NCBI RefSeq assembly: GCF_023272795.1
Contig: NZ_CP096829.1
Location: 930,001 to 994,000, forward strand
DNA length: 64,000 bases
Source of the DNA: Flavobacterium humidisoli
Lineage (GTDB): Bacteria > Bacteroidota > Bacteroidia > Flavobacteriales > Flavobacteriaceae
Direction: 5' to 3'
The position numbers were made by a program, and so were the translations under genes. Each line of letters starts with the position of its first letter. Within the stretch, counting starts at the first letter, position 1. Shown here one piece after another: positions 54,321-62,736 of this stretch. The notes under the pieces were generated by a model. That model made no database searches. It was not told the origin of the DNA and was given only the letters and a program-made list of their open reading frames with translations.

Positions 54321-55715
54321 ATGAAACAAATTTTCCTTTTTTTGTTTTTAATCTCCACTACTACATTGCTAAGTCAGACAGTGCTGACTTCTTATGCCGT
54401 CGATTTAAAAAACAAAATAGGACAATCTGAAATCATGACTGGCGAAAACACAGTTACTCACGACGTATTTACTTTTGTTGCGAGCGCAGACAGTCTTTCT
54501 ATACTAAAATACAATAGCGCTTTATTTCTAAGGGATAAATTTGTTACAAATCGTCAGTATACCCAAAACAGAGCCTTAATGGGCTACAGTTTTAGCGAAG
54601 ATGGAAATCCTACTTTGTACTGGTTTTCGAAAGAAGAAAAAACAATTATTTTAATTAAATATTATCTGGAAAACAAAACTTCCCGAGCATTAAAATTTCA
54701 GATTCCGCTTGAAGAAAATTCATTGATAACACATTATCAGAAAGACAACAATTTCTATTTGTTGATGAAAGATCGAACAAAAGAGGCTTTAACTGCTTTT
54801 ATTTTTAAAAACGGAATGGCTCAACAAAAGTTTTTAGATTTTAGCGCTTTCAAATTTATAGATCAGAAAAACCAGCCTAAAACATTTCATCAAATTTTGT
54901 TTGAAAATCCGATAGAACTGATGGGATCTGGCGAATACAATCCGTTGTATAAGGTTACTGCCAAAAGTAAAATTTACACCCTTCCTAATCGCTTGATTCT
55001 AACGTTAGATCAAAATTTTAGAAAAACACAATTGTTTGATATTGATTTAGAAAATCTAGAAATAAAAGAAAAGACGTTTTTAAAACCCGTTGGAGAGAAA
55101 AACCCAAAAACGTCTAATTCTTATTATCACGAAAATAAATTATATCAAATTAATCTTAATGCCGACGAGCTTTTGTTTGATATTAAAGATTATGAATCTG
55201 GAGAATCGATAAAGGCTTTTGTGGTTTCAAAAAAAGATACCATTCGCTTTAGCAATTCTCCTTTACTGATGCAAATTGAAGATCGTGAACCCAGAAAGTT
55301 AAAGAATACAGCGAAATTTTTAAAAGCTTTGTCTTCTCTTGACGCCGGAGTTTCGGTTTATAAAAACGAGAAAAATCTGTTTATCACGTTAGGAGGAAGC
55401 GGAAGAGATTTCAATACGGTATCTATTAATGGCTTTAATTTTAGTGACCCTTTTGGAGATTTCCCTTCAAACAATTATTACAATGTTGAGACGAATTATT
55501 CTGTTTTTTTTGAAAGCATATGGACAAAAAAACTAGACACAACACAAGAAACACACGAGGCTTTTGCTACTGATAAAATCTTCTACTTTTTAGATTCTCA
55601 TCGAGAAGCAGTTCTTCCTAATTCTGTTAAACTAAGTAATTACACCATTTTAACTTATTACGATATTGTTGCGAAACAGCTTGTTCTTCGCAAATTTACG
55701 GACGGATTTAATTAA
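54321..55715 (+). CDS. Exported protein of unknown family (paralogue of 57145-58596)
   Basis: The 464-residue protein has a signal peptide (LFLFLISTTTLLSQ). The mature part is beta-rich with repeated F-Y-L, T-Y and ILxYY stretches. It aligns by eye with the protein at 57145-58596 along the whole length: SILKYNSALFLRDKFV / NILKYNRFLFLTNRFT and VLRKFTDGF / VMRKFTDGF at the ends. I recognise no domain. The two paralogues flank an OmpA-type porin, and this one follows the CAT-like gene by 33 bases. A role at the outer membrane or cell surface is inferred from the signal peptide and neighbours. Confidence 0.75.
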   Translation: MKQIFLFLFLISTTTLLSQTVLTSYAVDLKNKIGQSEIMTGENTVTHDVFTFVASADSLSILKYNSALFLRDKFVTNRQYTQNRALMGYSFSEDGNPTLYWFSKEEKTIILIKYYLENKTSRALKFQIPLEENSLITHYQKDNNFYLLMKDRTKEALTAFIFKNGMAQQKFLDFSAFKFIDQKNQPKTFHQILFENPIELMGSGEYNPLYKVTAKSKIYTLPNRLILTLDQNFRKTQLFDIDLENLEIKEKTFLKPVGEKNPKTSNSYYHENKLYQINLNADELLFDIKDYESGESIKAFVVSKKDTIRFSNSPLLMQIEDREPRKLKNTAKFLKALSSLDAGVSVYKNEKNLFITLGGSGRDFNTVSINGFNFSDPFGDFPSNNYYNVETNYSVFFESIWTKKLDTTQETHEAFATDKIFYFLDSHREAVLPNSVKLSNYTILTYYDIVAKQLVLRKFTDGFN

Positions 55716-55874
55716 AACAATTCGTTGATAAAACCTGTTTGCTTTTATTTTCCATATTTTTTTTATTGCTTCGATTTTTGCCTATTGCCCTATTTTAATA
55801 CTTTTTTGGCTTTAAGGGAAAGTTTTTACTTACAATTTGTTGTTGTTTTGGACAATATTTAAAATTAAGAAACA

Positions 55875-57011
55875 ATGAAAAAAATTGTAATGACTCTTGC
55901 ATTTGCCCTGGCTTTAACAGGAGTACATGCGCAAACAGAAAACAATAGCAGCTATAATAAGTGGTCTGTAGAATTAGCTGGCGGACTAACTAAACCTCAA
56001 CGTTCATTTTCAGCAGGTTACTCAACAAGTACTCCAAGTCCTTGGGTTGGTGAAGTAGGGGTTCGTTATATGTTCAACAACAAATTTGGTTTAAAGGCCG
56101 ATTTTGGATACAACAGTTTTACTTCAAAAAGCAACTCTATCGATTTTGATTCAAAAAACTACAGAGTAGATTTACAAGCTGTTGCTAACTTAGGCCGTAT
56201 CATGAATTTTGAAACATGGACAAACACTTTAGGCTTATTAGGACATGCTGGTTTTGGTTATGGTCAATTAAGAAGTGACAACTTTAAAGGAGCAGATGAA
56301 GTGGGTAACTTTATTGCCGGTGTAACTGGACAAATAAAATTATCAAACAGAGTTGCTTTAACTGGTGATTTCTCTACTATTTTGAATGCATCGCAAGATC
56401 ATACTTTTGACGGAGCTTATGTAGCTCAAAACAGAGGTTTCTCAGGATTGATTTTTAACGGTACAATTGGTTTAAATGTGTACTTAGGAAAAAATGCAAA
56501 ACATGCAGACTGGACTGTAACTTCAAGTGAAGGTAACAATGTGGATATTTCTGCTTTAGAAAACAAAGTGGCAGATCTTGAAGCAGAAATCAAAAAAATA
56601 CCTGCACAAAAAGAAGTAGTTGTTGAAAAACAAATAAGCGCTCCTCAGGCAACTGATAATGAATTAATCAGAAGAATGATTAATGACAAATATTACAGTG
56701 TTTATTTTGATTTCAATAAAACAACTCCAATCGAGAACTCAACAGCTGCAATTGACGTTGTGTTAAATTACTTAAGAAAAAACCCTTCTGCATCTCTAGA
56801 CCTTGTTGGTTATGCTGACCAAGTTGGAAAAGCTGAGTACAATGAAAAATTATCTTATACTAGAGCTACTAACGTAAAAACAATTTTCGAAAAAGCTGGA
56901 ATCGCTTCTTCTCGATTAAATGTTGTTGCAAATGGTGCAGATACATCAATTCAAAAAGATTCTGACGAAGCTAGAAGATTAGCTAGACGAGTTACTTTTA
57001 TTGTAAAATAA
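55875..57011 (+). CDS. OmpA-family outer-membrane protein with beta-barrel
   Basis: The 378-residue protein has a signal peptide ending VHAQ. The N-terminal part (about 25-210) looks like an eight-strand beta-barrel with alternating aromatic residues (SVELAGGLTKPQRSF, VGVRYMFNNKFGLKADFGYN, GTIGLNVYLGK). A short coiled coil (SALENKVADLEAEIKK) leads to the OmpA peptidoglycan-binding domain (VYFDFNKTTPIE, GYADQVGKAEYNEKLSYTRA, ARRVTFIVK). It anchors the outer membrane to the cell wall. It has a terminator 24 bases after its stop and paralogues of one unknown family on both sides. Confidence 0.93.
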   Translation: MKKIVMTLAFALALTGVHAQTENNSSYNKWSVELAGGLTKPQRSFSAGYSTSTPSPWVGEVGVRYMFNNKFGLKADFGYNSFTSKSNSIDFDSKNYRVDLQAVANLGRIMNFETWTNTLGLLGHAGFGYGQLRSDNFKGADEVGNFIAGVTGQIKLSNRVALTGDFSTILNASQDHTFDGAYVAQNRGFSGLIFNGTIGLNVYLGKNAKHADWTVTSSEGNNVDISALENKVADLEAEIKKIPAQKEVVVEKQISAPQATDNELIRRMINDKYYSVYFDFNKTTPIENSTAAIDVVLNYLRKNPSASLDLVGYADQVGKAEYNEKLSYTRATNVKTIFEKAGIASSRLNVVANGADTSIQKDSDEARRLARRVTFIVK

Positions 57012-57034
57012 TTTCTTTTTAATACTTGATTCGA

Positions 57035-57063
57035 AAGTCCTTAAGATTTTTTCTTAAGGGCTT
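57035..57063 (+). terminator. Terminator after the OmpA-family gene
   Basis: A stem (AAGTCCTTAAGA / TCTTAAGGGCTT, one G-T pair) with loop TTTTT is followed by seven T. Confidence 0.85.
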
Positions 57064-57144
57064 TTTTTATTTTTCAAATTTAAAACGATGTAAATACGGC
57101 ATAAAATTTGAACAAAATCTGCTAAACATATAAGAAGCACATTT

Positions 57145-58596
57145 ATGAAAAAACTATTACTTCTTTTTCTTTTGCTTTTTCAAGCAATTTTGTTTGGACA
57201 AACAGTCTTAAATTCTCTACCATTAAATCTAAACTCACTAGGAAAAACTCAGATTTTAAATATCGAAGACAAAAAAACCAAAGATATTTATGCCTTTACT
57301 TGGGACGAACAGAACATAAATATTTTAAAATACAATAGATTTTTGTTTCTAACGAATCGGTTTACAGATTCTATTAAAAAAGAAACAAATCGAAATCTAA
57401 TGGGCGTTACTATTAACAAAGAACAAAAGCCAACACTATACTGGATTTTGCCAAATAGCAAAAACATTCTAATTGCGACTTACGACCTTAATCACAAAAG
57501 ATCAGAATTCTTAAATTTTGATTTCCCTAGAAATCATGATTACATTATAAGCTCTTTTGAAGAGAATAGCATTTTTTACATTCTAGCCAAGGAGAAGGAT
57601 TTTGAACATCTTCTTCTTTACAAATTTGAAAATCAAAAGTGTGAAATTAAAATGCTTGATTTTTCTAGTTTCACTTTTAAAAACAAAGAGAATGTAAATA
57701 TTTCTTTTAATGCGCTTATAAAATACTTTCCAATTAAAAAAATGGAATCAGGTATTCTTAATCCAATTGATTTTGTATCGCAAATAAGCAAACTCTATGT
57801 GACCGATAATCATCTTATTTTGACATTCGACAATCGTTTAGAACGAACGCAGGTTTTTGAGGTTAATCTTGATACTGGCAATATGAAAGAAAGAACTTTT
57901 GATCATCCTGTTTCTAAAAATCCAATACGAACAGCAAATTCATTTTACAATGATAAAAAACTATTTCAAGTTGCAGCCAATAAAGAAGAATTGCTGTTTG
58001 AAGTAAAAGATTTTGATTCTAAAAGCATTATTAAAAATTATTCTTTTTTTAATAATGATAGTATTCCGTTTAAAAACTCACCTTTCTTTGTTCAAATTAA
58101 TAACAGGAAACCTCAACAGCTAAAAACTACTGCAAAATTTCTTAAAGATCTAGATGGACTAACTGCAGGTATTTCGATACTTAAAAACAAACAAAGCAGT
58201 TTTATTACTTTTAGTGGTTTTGGAGAATCCTTAGATTACTATTTTAAATCTGAATCTCCAGATGATTTTGGAGCACGTGAATATTATTCATTAAGTAAAA
58301 TAGTCTATTTTGATGCTACTCTAAATGAAAATTTAGATTTCATAGATGATAAACATTCAGAGCCATTGGCAATTGAAAACTTATTTTATTTTTTAAATAA
58401 TAATAAAGACATCAAATTATACGATACGTTAAGATTAAGCAATTATTACATACTTAGTTATTACGACAAAGCCTCTGAACAATTTGTTATGCGAAAATTT
58501 ACTGATGGTTTTATGGTGGAAGATAATAGAAATCCAATCGCAAATAAATCTATATTTTCAAATCCTGCAAAATTTGACAAAATCAATTCCAATTAA
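57145..58596 (+). CDS. Exported protein of unknown family (paralogue of 54321-55715)
   Basis: The 483-residue protein has a signal peptide (MKKLLLLFLLLFQAILF, cleavage after FGQ) and matches its neighbour across its length, including NRNLMGVTINKEQKPTLYWI against NRALMGYSFSEDGNPTLYWF. The C-terminal conserved box is SNYYILSYYDKASEQFVMRK. The tail is 20 residues longer than in the first paralogue. The two flank the OmpA gene, which suggests duplication around it. The function is unknown; by context, envelope-related. Confidence 0.75.
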   Translation: MKKLLLLFLLLFQAILFGQTVLNSLPLNLNSLGKTQILNIEDKKTKDIYAFTWDEQNINILKYNRFLFLTNRFTDSIKKETNRNLMGVTINKEQKPTLYWILPNSKNILIATYDLNHKRSEFLNFDFPRNHDYIISSFEENSIFYILAKEKDFEHLLLYKFENQKCEIKMLDFSSFTFKNKENVNISFNALIKYFPIKKMESGILNPIDFVSQISKLYVTDNHLILTFDNRLERTQVFEVNLDTGNMKERTFDHPVSKNPIRTANSFYNDKKLFQVAANKEELLFEVKDFDSKSIIKNYSFFNNDSIPFKNSPFFVQINNRKPQQLKTTAKFLKDLDGLTAGISILKNKQSSFITFSGFGESLDYYFKSESPDDFGAREYYSLSKIVYFDATLNENLDFIDDKHSEPLAIENLFYFLNNNKDIKLYDTLRLSNYYILSYYDKASEQFVMRKFTDGFMVEDNRNPIANKSIFSNPAKFDKINSN

Positions 58597-58655
58597 TTCT
58601 ACTTACAGTTAATCCAAGAGTCTAATGTTTTCGAGCTTTAGAAAAATGAAATGAA

Positions 58656-58663
58656 TAATTTTG
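58656..58663 (+). promoter_or_regulatory. -7 box of the ferritin gene
   Basis: TAATTTTG fits TAnnTTTG and lies 28 bases before the ferritin ATG. I see no clear Fur-type palindrome. Confidence 0.45.
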
Positions 58664-58691
58664 CTTAATTTTACAAAAAAGACACCGTATT

Positions 58692-59210
58692 ATGTTAGCA
58701 AAAAATATTGAATCGGCTTTAAACAAGCAAATCCGCATAGAAGCAGAATCTTCGCAAACTTATCTTTCTATGGCTTGTTGGGCTGAAGTACAAGGATTAG
58801 AGGGAATCGCTCAATTTATGTACACACAGTCAGATGAAGAGCGTGCGCATATGCTTAAACTAGTTAAGTATGTAAACGAACGCGGAGGACACGCTCAGGT
58901 AACAGATCTTAAAGCACCAAAAACAACTTATACTACTTTCAAAGAGATGTTTGAGGAGCTTTACAATCACGAACTTTTTGTTTCGAAATCTATCAACGAA
59001 TTAGTGCACATTACTTTTGAAGAAAGAGATTATGCTACTCACAATTTCTTGCAATGGTACGTTTCTGAACAAATTGAAGAAGAAGCTACAGCTAAATCGA
59101 TCTTAGATAAAATCAATTTAATTGGTGATGATAAAGGTGGACTTTATTTGTTTGATCGTGATATTCAGCAATTAACAGTTACAAGTTCAATCGCTATCAA
59201 TCCTAAATAA
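58692..59210 (+). CDS. ftnA: Ferritin (non-heme, bacterial FtnA type)
   Basis: The 172-residue protein stores iron in a 24-mer shell. The ferroxidase ligands are visible: Glu17 in IRIEAESSQTY, Glu49/Glu50 and His53 in SDEERAHML, Glu in HELFVSKS, and the EQIEEE region. Length is typical. It is followed within about 80 bases by a Lys-rich Cys-containing miniprotein with its own promoter box, which may be linked to metal handling. Confidence 0.95.
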   Translation: MLAKNIESALNKQIRIEAESSQTYLSMACWAEVQGLEGIAQFMYTQSDEERAHMLKLVKYVNERGGHAQVTDLKAPKTTYTTFKEMFEELYNHELFVSKSINELVHITFEERDYATHNFLQWYVSEQIEEEATAKSILDKINLIGDDKGGLYLFDRDIQQLTVTSSIAINPK

Positions 59211-59256
59211 AAAAGTTAAAGTTTATTTAGAACATTTAAAAATAACTTTTTTGATT

Positions 59257-59264
59257 TATATTTG
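59257..59264 (+). promoter_or_regulatory. -7 box of the Lys/Cys-rich miniprotein gene
   Basis: TATATTTG fits TAnnTTTG and lies 28 bases before the GTG start at 59293. Confidence 0.5.
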
Positions 59265-59292
59265 TCACTGTTTTTAAAATTCAGAGGAAAAA

Positions 59293-59478
59293 GTGAGCAA
59301 GAAAGAAAAAGACAAGGACAAAAAAAAGGATAAAAAGAAAAAGAAAAACAAAGATATCCTTGATAAAATTAAGAAGATTGAAAACTGTAAATCTTCTTGT
59401 TGCGAGAAATATAAAAAGAGCGAAAAAAAACGCTGTTCACGCTGTCCTATGTTTGACTTATTCAAAAAAACTGCTTAA
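59293..59478 (+). CDS. Lys-rich miniprotein with Cys cluster
   Basis: The 61-residue protein starts with GTG, 5 bases after an AGAGGAAAA ribosome-binding site that is unusually strong for this genome. The first 20 residues are almost only Lys and Asp (KKDKKKKKNKD), then ILDKIKKIENC, and a Cys cluster NCKSSCCEKY followed by KRCSRCPMFDLF, five cysteines in all. That spacing (C-x3-CC, then C-x2-C) suggests a bound metal or disulfides. It lies between ferritin and the DUF2461 gene and ends before a hairpin terminator. A frame on the other strand is also open but is a mirror of the Lys-rich repeats. I do not know the family. Confidence 0.72.
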   Translation: MSKKEKDKDKKKDKKKKKNKDILDKIKKIENCKSSCCEKYKKSEKKRCSRCPMFDLFKKTA

Positions 59479-59488
59479 TACAATATAG

Positions 59489-59520
59489 AAAAACCCATCA
59501 GATTTCTCTGGTGGGTTTTT
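59489..59520 (+). terminator. Terminator after the miniprotein gene
   Basis: A stem (AAAAACCCATCAGA against TCTGGTGGGTTTTT, one mismatch) with T tail, 11 bases after the stop. Confidence 0.8.
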
Positions 59521-59561
59521 TAGTTTTAAATTGCAGTCACTTTCGATTTTTAAATGCTATT

Positions 59562-60254
59562 ATGGAAAACACTATTACAATTCCCAAATCTAGTCTTGAC
59601 TTTTTGGCTGAGCTGAAAATGAACAACAATAAACCGTGGTTTGAAGAACATAAACCGCAATATTTGATAGAGCTCAATCATATTGAAAATTTTGCAGGCG
59701 CTTTACTGAAGGAACTTTCCAAAACTGATGTTCTAGAAAATGCCTCGGGCAAGAAGAGTGTTTACAGAATTTATCGAGACATTCGTTTTTCTAAAGACAA
59801 AACTCCTTTTAAGACATTTTGGGGCGGAAGTTACACAAGGGCAACTGCGGCAAGACGTGGCGGTTATTATTTTCATCTGGAAAAAGGAAACACCTTTTTT
59901 GCTGGTGGCTTTTGGGGACCAAATGCCGCAGATTTAAAACGAATAAGAACCGAATTTGCCCAAGATCCGGAAACCTTTCAGGAAATACTAAATTCAAAAT
60001 CATTTGTCAGCAACTTTGGAACTTTGCAAGGAGAACAGCTCAAAACAAAACCAAAAGGTTTTGATGTTGATCATCCTGCAATTGATTTGCTTCGTTTTAA
60101 ACAATTTTTGGTTATAAAACGCTTTACTGATGATGACGTATTAAGTCCGCAATTTTTAGAACTGGCTCTAGATGCTTTCAAAAATATGAGACCTTTTTTC
60201 GATTATATGAGTGAAGTCCTTACAACTGATGCAAATGGCGTTTCGATACTTTAA
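59562..60254 (+). CDS. DUF2461 family protein
   Basis: The 230-residue soluble protein matches DUF2461: MNNNKPWFEEHKPQYL, YRIYRDIRFSKDKTPFKTFW, GGYYFHLEKGNTFFAGGFWG and AIDLLRFKQFLVIKRF. The family has no established function. The frame is open from 59511, but the ATG at 59562 matches the usual start and avoids the upstream terminator at 59489-59520. It stands alone. A palindrome lies past the stop. Confidence 0.9.
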   Translation: MENTITIPKSSLDFLAELKMNNNKPWFEEHKPQYLIELNHIENFAGALLKELSKTDVLENASGKKSVYRIYRDIRFSKDKTPFKTFWGGSYTRATAARRGGYYFHLEKGNTFFAGGFWGPNAADLKRIRTEFAQDPETFQEILNSKSFVSNFGTLQGEQLKTKPKGFDVDHPAIDLLRFKQFLVIKRFTDDDVLSPQFLELALDAFKNMRPFFDYMSEVLTTDANGVSIL

Positions 60255-60276
60255 TCTCATTCTTAAAAACAGCAAA

Positions 60277-60303
60277 CCCGATAGGTTTTGAAAATCTATC
60301 GGG
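60277..60303. terminator. Inverted repeat between DUF2461 and ssb
   Basis: The arms CCCGATAG / CTATCGGG are perfect, with an 11-base loop, between convergent genes, 22 bases after the first stop. Confidence 0.65.
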
Positions 60304-60336
60304 CTTAATTAATTATTGTCTTTTCCTAGTAAACTA

Positions 60337-60669
60337 TTATTTACTCAACAGTAAAATTTCATTTACTACCACTTCTGTTATATAACGTTTCTCTCCGTTT
60401 TTATCATCGTAACTTCTGTGCGTTAATTTTCCTTCAACAGCGATTTCTTTTCCTTTTACAACATACTTTTCTATAAGTTCGGCTGTTTTTCCCCAAGCGG
60501 TTATGCGATGCCATTCTGTTTGTTCAACTTTTTCACCTTTATCATTTCTATAAATCTCATTGGTTGCGATCGTAAGGTGTGCTAGTTTTCTACCGCTTTC
60601 TAATGTTTTAATTTCTGGATCATTACCAACATTCCCGATTAATTGTACTTTGTTTCTAATTGCACTCAT
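60337..60669 (-). CDS. ssb: Single-stranded DNA-binding protein (short form)
   Basis: The 110-residue protein is an OB-fold SSB: VQLIGNVGNDPEIKTLESG, LTIATNEIY, TEWHRITAWGKTAELIEKYV and GKEIAVEGKLTHRSYDD. The usual acidic flexible tail ending in DIPF is missing; the protein stops right after the OB-fold (EILLLSK). It may be an accessory SSB rather than the main replication one. It is a single gene, convergent with DUF2461. No TAnnTTTG box is clear. Confidence 0.93.
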   Translation of the reverse strand: MSAIRNKVQLIGNVGNDPEIKTLESGRKLAHLTIATNEIYRNDKGEKVEQTEWHRITAWGKTAELIEKYVVKGKEIAVEGKLTHRSYDDKNGEKRYITEVVVNEILLLSK

Positions 60670-60798
60670 GGCGTATACTATTTTTATGTTACTACTAAAT
60701 TGAATCGTTTGTCAAATTCAACATGGCAAAGATGCAAAACCCAAGTGCTGATAGTCGGTTACTAACTATTTACTATCGACTGTAACTATTTGTAAGCG

Positions 60799-60830
60799 TT
60801 TGTAAATGGAAATTGTTTTTTGTATATTTG
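60799..60830 (+). promoter_or_regulatory. Promoter of the GNAT-nitrilase gene
   Basis: TTTG (60799-60802) and TATATTTG (60823-60830) are 20 bases apart, the textbook Bacteroidota spacing. The start codon is 17 bases after the -7 box. Confidence 0.7.
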
Positions 60831-60846
60831 AGATAAATCTTACGAT

Positions 60847-62376
60847 ATGCAGGCAAAAATTAAAAAAGTAGAGTTACGAAATCTTGAAATAGAAGACTAT
60901 AAACAATTAAAGAAATCGATGATCGAATCGTATCCAGAAATGGCCGATTCTTATTGGAGATCTGAGGATATAGAAAGACTTCTTTCAATTTTTCCAGAAG
61001 GACAGCTGGTGATTTTGGTTGACGGAAAAGTTGTTGGCTCTGCCCTATCTCTTATTGTTGACGAAAAATTAGTAGAAAAAAGACATAATTATCAGCAGAT
61101 TAGTGGCGATTATACTTTCTCGACCCACAATCCGAATGCTGAAATTTTATATGGAATAGATGTTTTCATCCATCCAAATTATAGAGGCTTGCGTTTAGGA
61201 CGTCGTTTGTACGATGCAAGAAAAGAACTTTGCGAACAATTGAACCTTAAGGCGATTGTCTTTGCAGGAAGAATTCCGAACTATAGAGAACATGCCAAAA
61301 AGATGTCTCCCAAAGCTTATATTGAAAAAGTGCGTACTAAAGAATTATACGATCCGGTTCTTTCTTTTCAATTAAGTAACGATTTTCACGTTTTGAGAGT
61401 CATCAAAAATTATTTGGAAGGAGATGAAGAATCAAAAGAATTTGCGGTTCTATTGGAATGGAATAATATTTATTACGACGATAGTCCGAAACTGATTAAT
61501 TTAAAGAAAAACATTATTCGTTTAGGATTAATTCAGTGGCAGATGCGTCCACTTAATAATGTTGAAGCGCTTTTTGAACAGGCAGAATTTTTTATTGACG
61601 TCGTTTCGGGTTATGGTTCTGATTTTGCTTTATTTCCAGAATTGTTTATTGCGCCTTTAATGGCCGATTACAATCATTTGTCTGAAGCCGAAGCTATCCG
61701 TGAACTGGCTCGTCACTCTGATCCAATCAGAAAGCGTTTTCAGGAATTTGCCATTTCGTACAATATCAATATTATTACTGGAAGTATGCCTTACTTAGAA
61801 GGCGGAAATCTTTATAATGTTGGTTTCTTATGCAAAAGAGATGGAACTTCAGAAATGTATACCAAAATTCATATCACACCAAACGAAGTTATACATTGGG
61901 GAATGAAAGGCGGATCTCAATTTAAAACCTTTGATACCGATTGCGGTAAAATTGGAATTTTAATCTGTTATGATGTTGAGTTTCCAGAACTTTCTAGACT
62001 TTTGGCAGATGAGGGAATGAATATTTTGTTTGTCCCATTTTTAACAGATACTCAAAACGGATATACTCGCGTAAAACATTGCTCGCAGGCACGCGCCATC
62101 GAAAATGAGTGTTATGTAGCCATAGCAGGTTGCGTTGGAAATCTTCCGAAAGTGAATAATATGGATATTCAATATGCGCAGTCTTCTGTATTCACACCAT
62201 CTGATTTTGCTTTTCCGAGTAACGGAATCAAAGCAGAAGCTACTCCAAACACAGAAATGACATTAATTGTAGATGTTGATTTAAACTTACTGAAAGAACT
62301 TCATGAACATGGAAGCGTAAAAACATTAAAAGACAGAAGATCCGATCTTTATGAAATTAAAAAATTGAATTCATGA
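60847..62376 (+). CDS. GNAT / carbon-nitrogen hydrolase fusion protein
   Basis: The 509-residue protein joins an N-terminal GNAT acetyltransferase domain (about 10-160: YSPNYRGLRLGRRLY-type acetyl-CoA loop, HPNYRGLRLGRRLYD) with a C-terminal nitrilase-family amidase. The amidase triad is Glu265 (FPELFIA), Lys340 (YTKIHITP) and Cys374 (GILICYDVEFPE). Such enzymes split or transfer amide groups; the substrate is unknown. The start of the next gene overlaps the stop by four bases (ATGA), so both are coupled. Confidence 0.9.
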   Translation: MQAKIKKVELRNLEIEDYKQLKKSMIESYPEMADSYWRSEDIERLLSIFPEGQLVILVDGKVVGSALSLIVDEKLVEKRHNYQQISGDYTFSTHNPNAEILYGIDVFIHPNYRGLRLGRRLYDARKELCEQLNLKAIVFAGRIPNYREHAKKMSPKAYIEKVRTKELYDPVLSFQLSNDFHVLRVIKNYLEGDEESKEFAVLLEWNNIYYDDSPKLINLKKNIIRLGLIQWQMRPLNNVEALFEQAEFFIDVVSGYGSDFALFPELFIAPLMADYNHLSEAEAIRELARHSDPIRKRFQEFAISYNINIITGSMPYLEGGNLYNVGFLCKRDGTSEMYTKIHITPNEVIHWGMKGGSQFKTFDTDCGKIGILICYDVEFPELSRLLADEGMNILFVPFLTDTQNGYTRVKHCSQARAIENECYVAIAGCVGNLPKVNNMDIQYAQSSVFTPSDFAFPSNGIKAEATPNTEMTLIVDVDLNLLKELHEHGSVKTLKDRRSDLYEIKKLNS

Positions 62377-62720
62377 AAACATGCCTCGAATGCTCAGCCA
62401 AAATTTTCGGCAGAGAAGACAAGAAATTCTGCTCAGACAGTTGTCGAAATGCCTACAATAACAAAATAAATAAAGATAGTACGAATTTCATGCGAAATAT
62501 AAACAACAAGTTACGCAAAAATTACCGTATTTTGGCAGAGTTAAATGTAGACGGAAAATCGAAAGCTTCGAGAGATAAATTACTAACAAAAGGCTTTGAT
62601 TTTGAGTTCTTTACAAACATTTTACAGACCAAGACAGGAAATACATATTATTTCTTGTACGATCAAGGCTATCGTTCCTTGGACAATGATTATTTTATGC
62701 TTGTTAAAAAAGAAATATAG
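62373..62720 (+). CDS. Zinc-ribbon protein coupled to the GNAT-nitrilase gene
   Basis: The 115-residue protein starts with a zinc-binding pair CLECSAKIFGREDKKFCSDSC followed by a basic helical part (NKINKDSTNFMRNINNKLRK). The remainder is alpha/beta with no signature I know. It overlaps the previous gene by four bases and is followed by the peptidase gene 16 bases later. A role in binding nucleic acid or protein is possible; the coupling to the fusion enzyme is the main clue. Confidence 0.7.
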   Translation: MKTCLECSAKIFGREDKKFCSDSCRNAYNNKINKDSTNFMRNINNKLRKNYRILAELNVDGKSKASRDKLLTKGFDFEFFTNILQTKTGNTYYFLYDQGYRSLDNDYFMLVKKEI

Positions 62721-62736
62721 TTAGTTTTTATTACCA

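Noticed and set aside
59274..59465. A 63-residue frame on the minus strand rich in Phe, Leu and Ser
   Set aside because: It mirrors the Lys-rich plus-strand miniprotein, which has a ribosome-binding site, promoter box and cysteine pattern; the minus frame has none of these.
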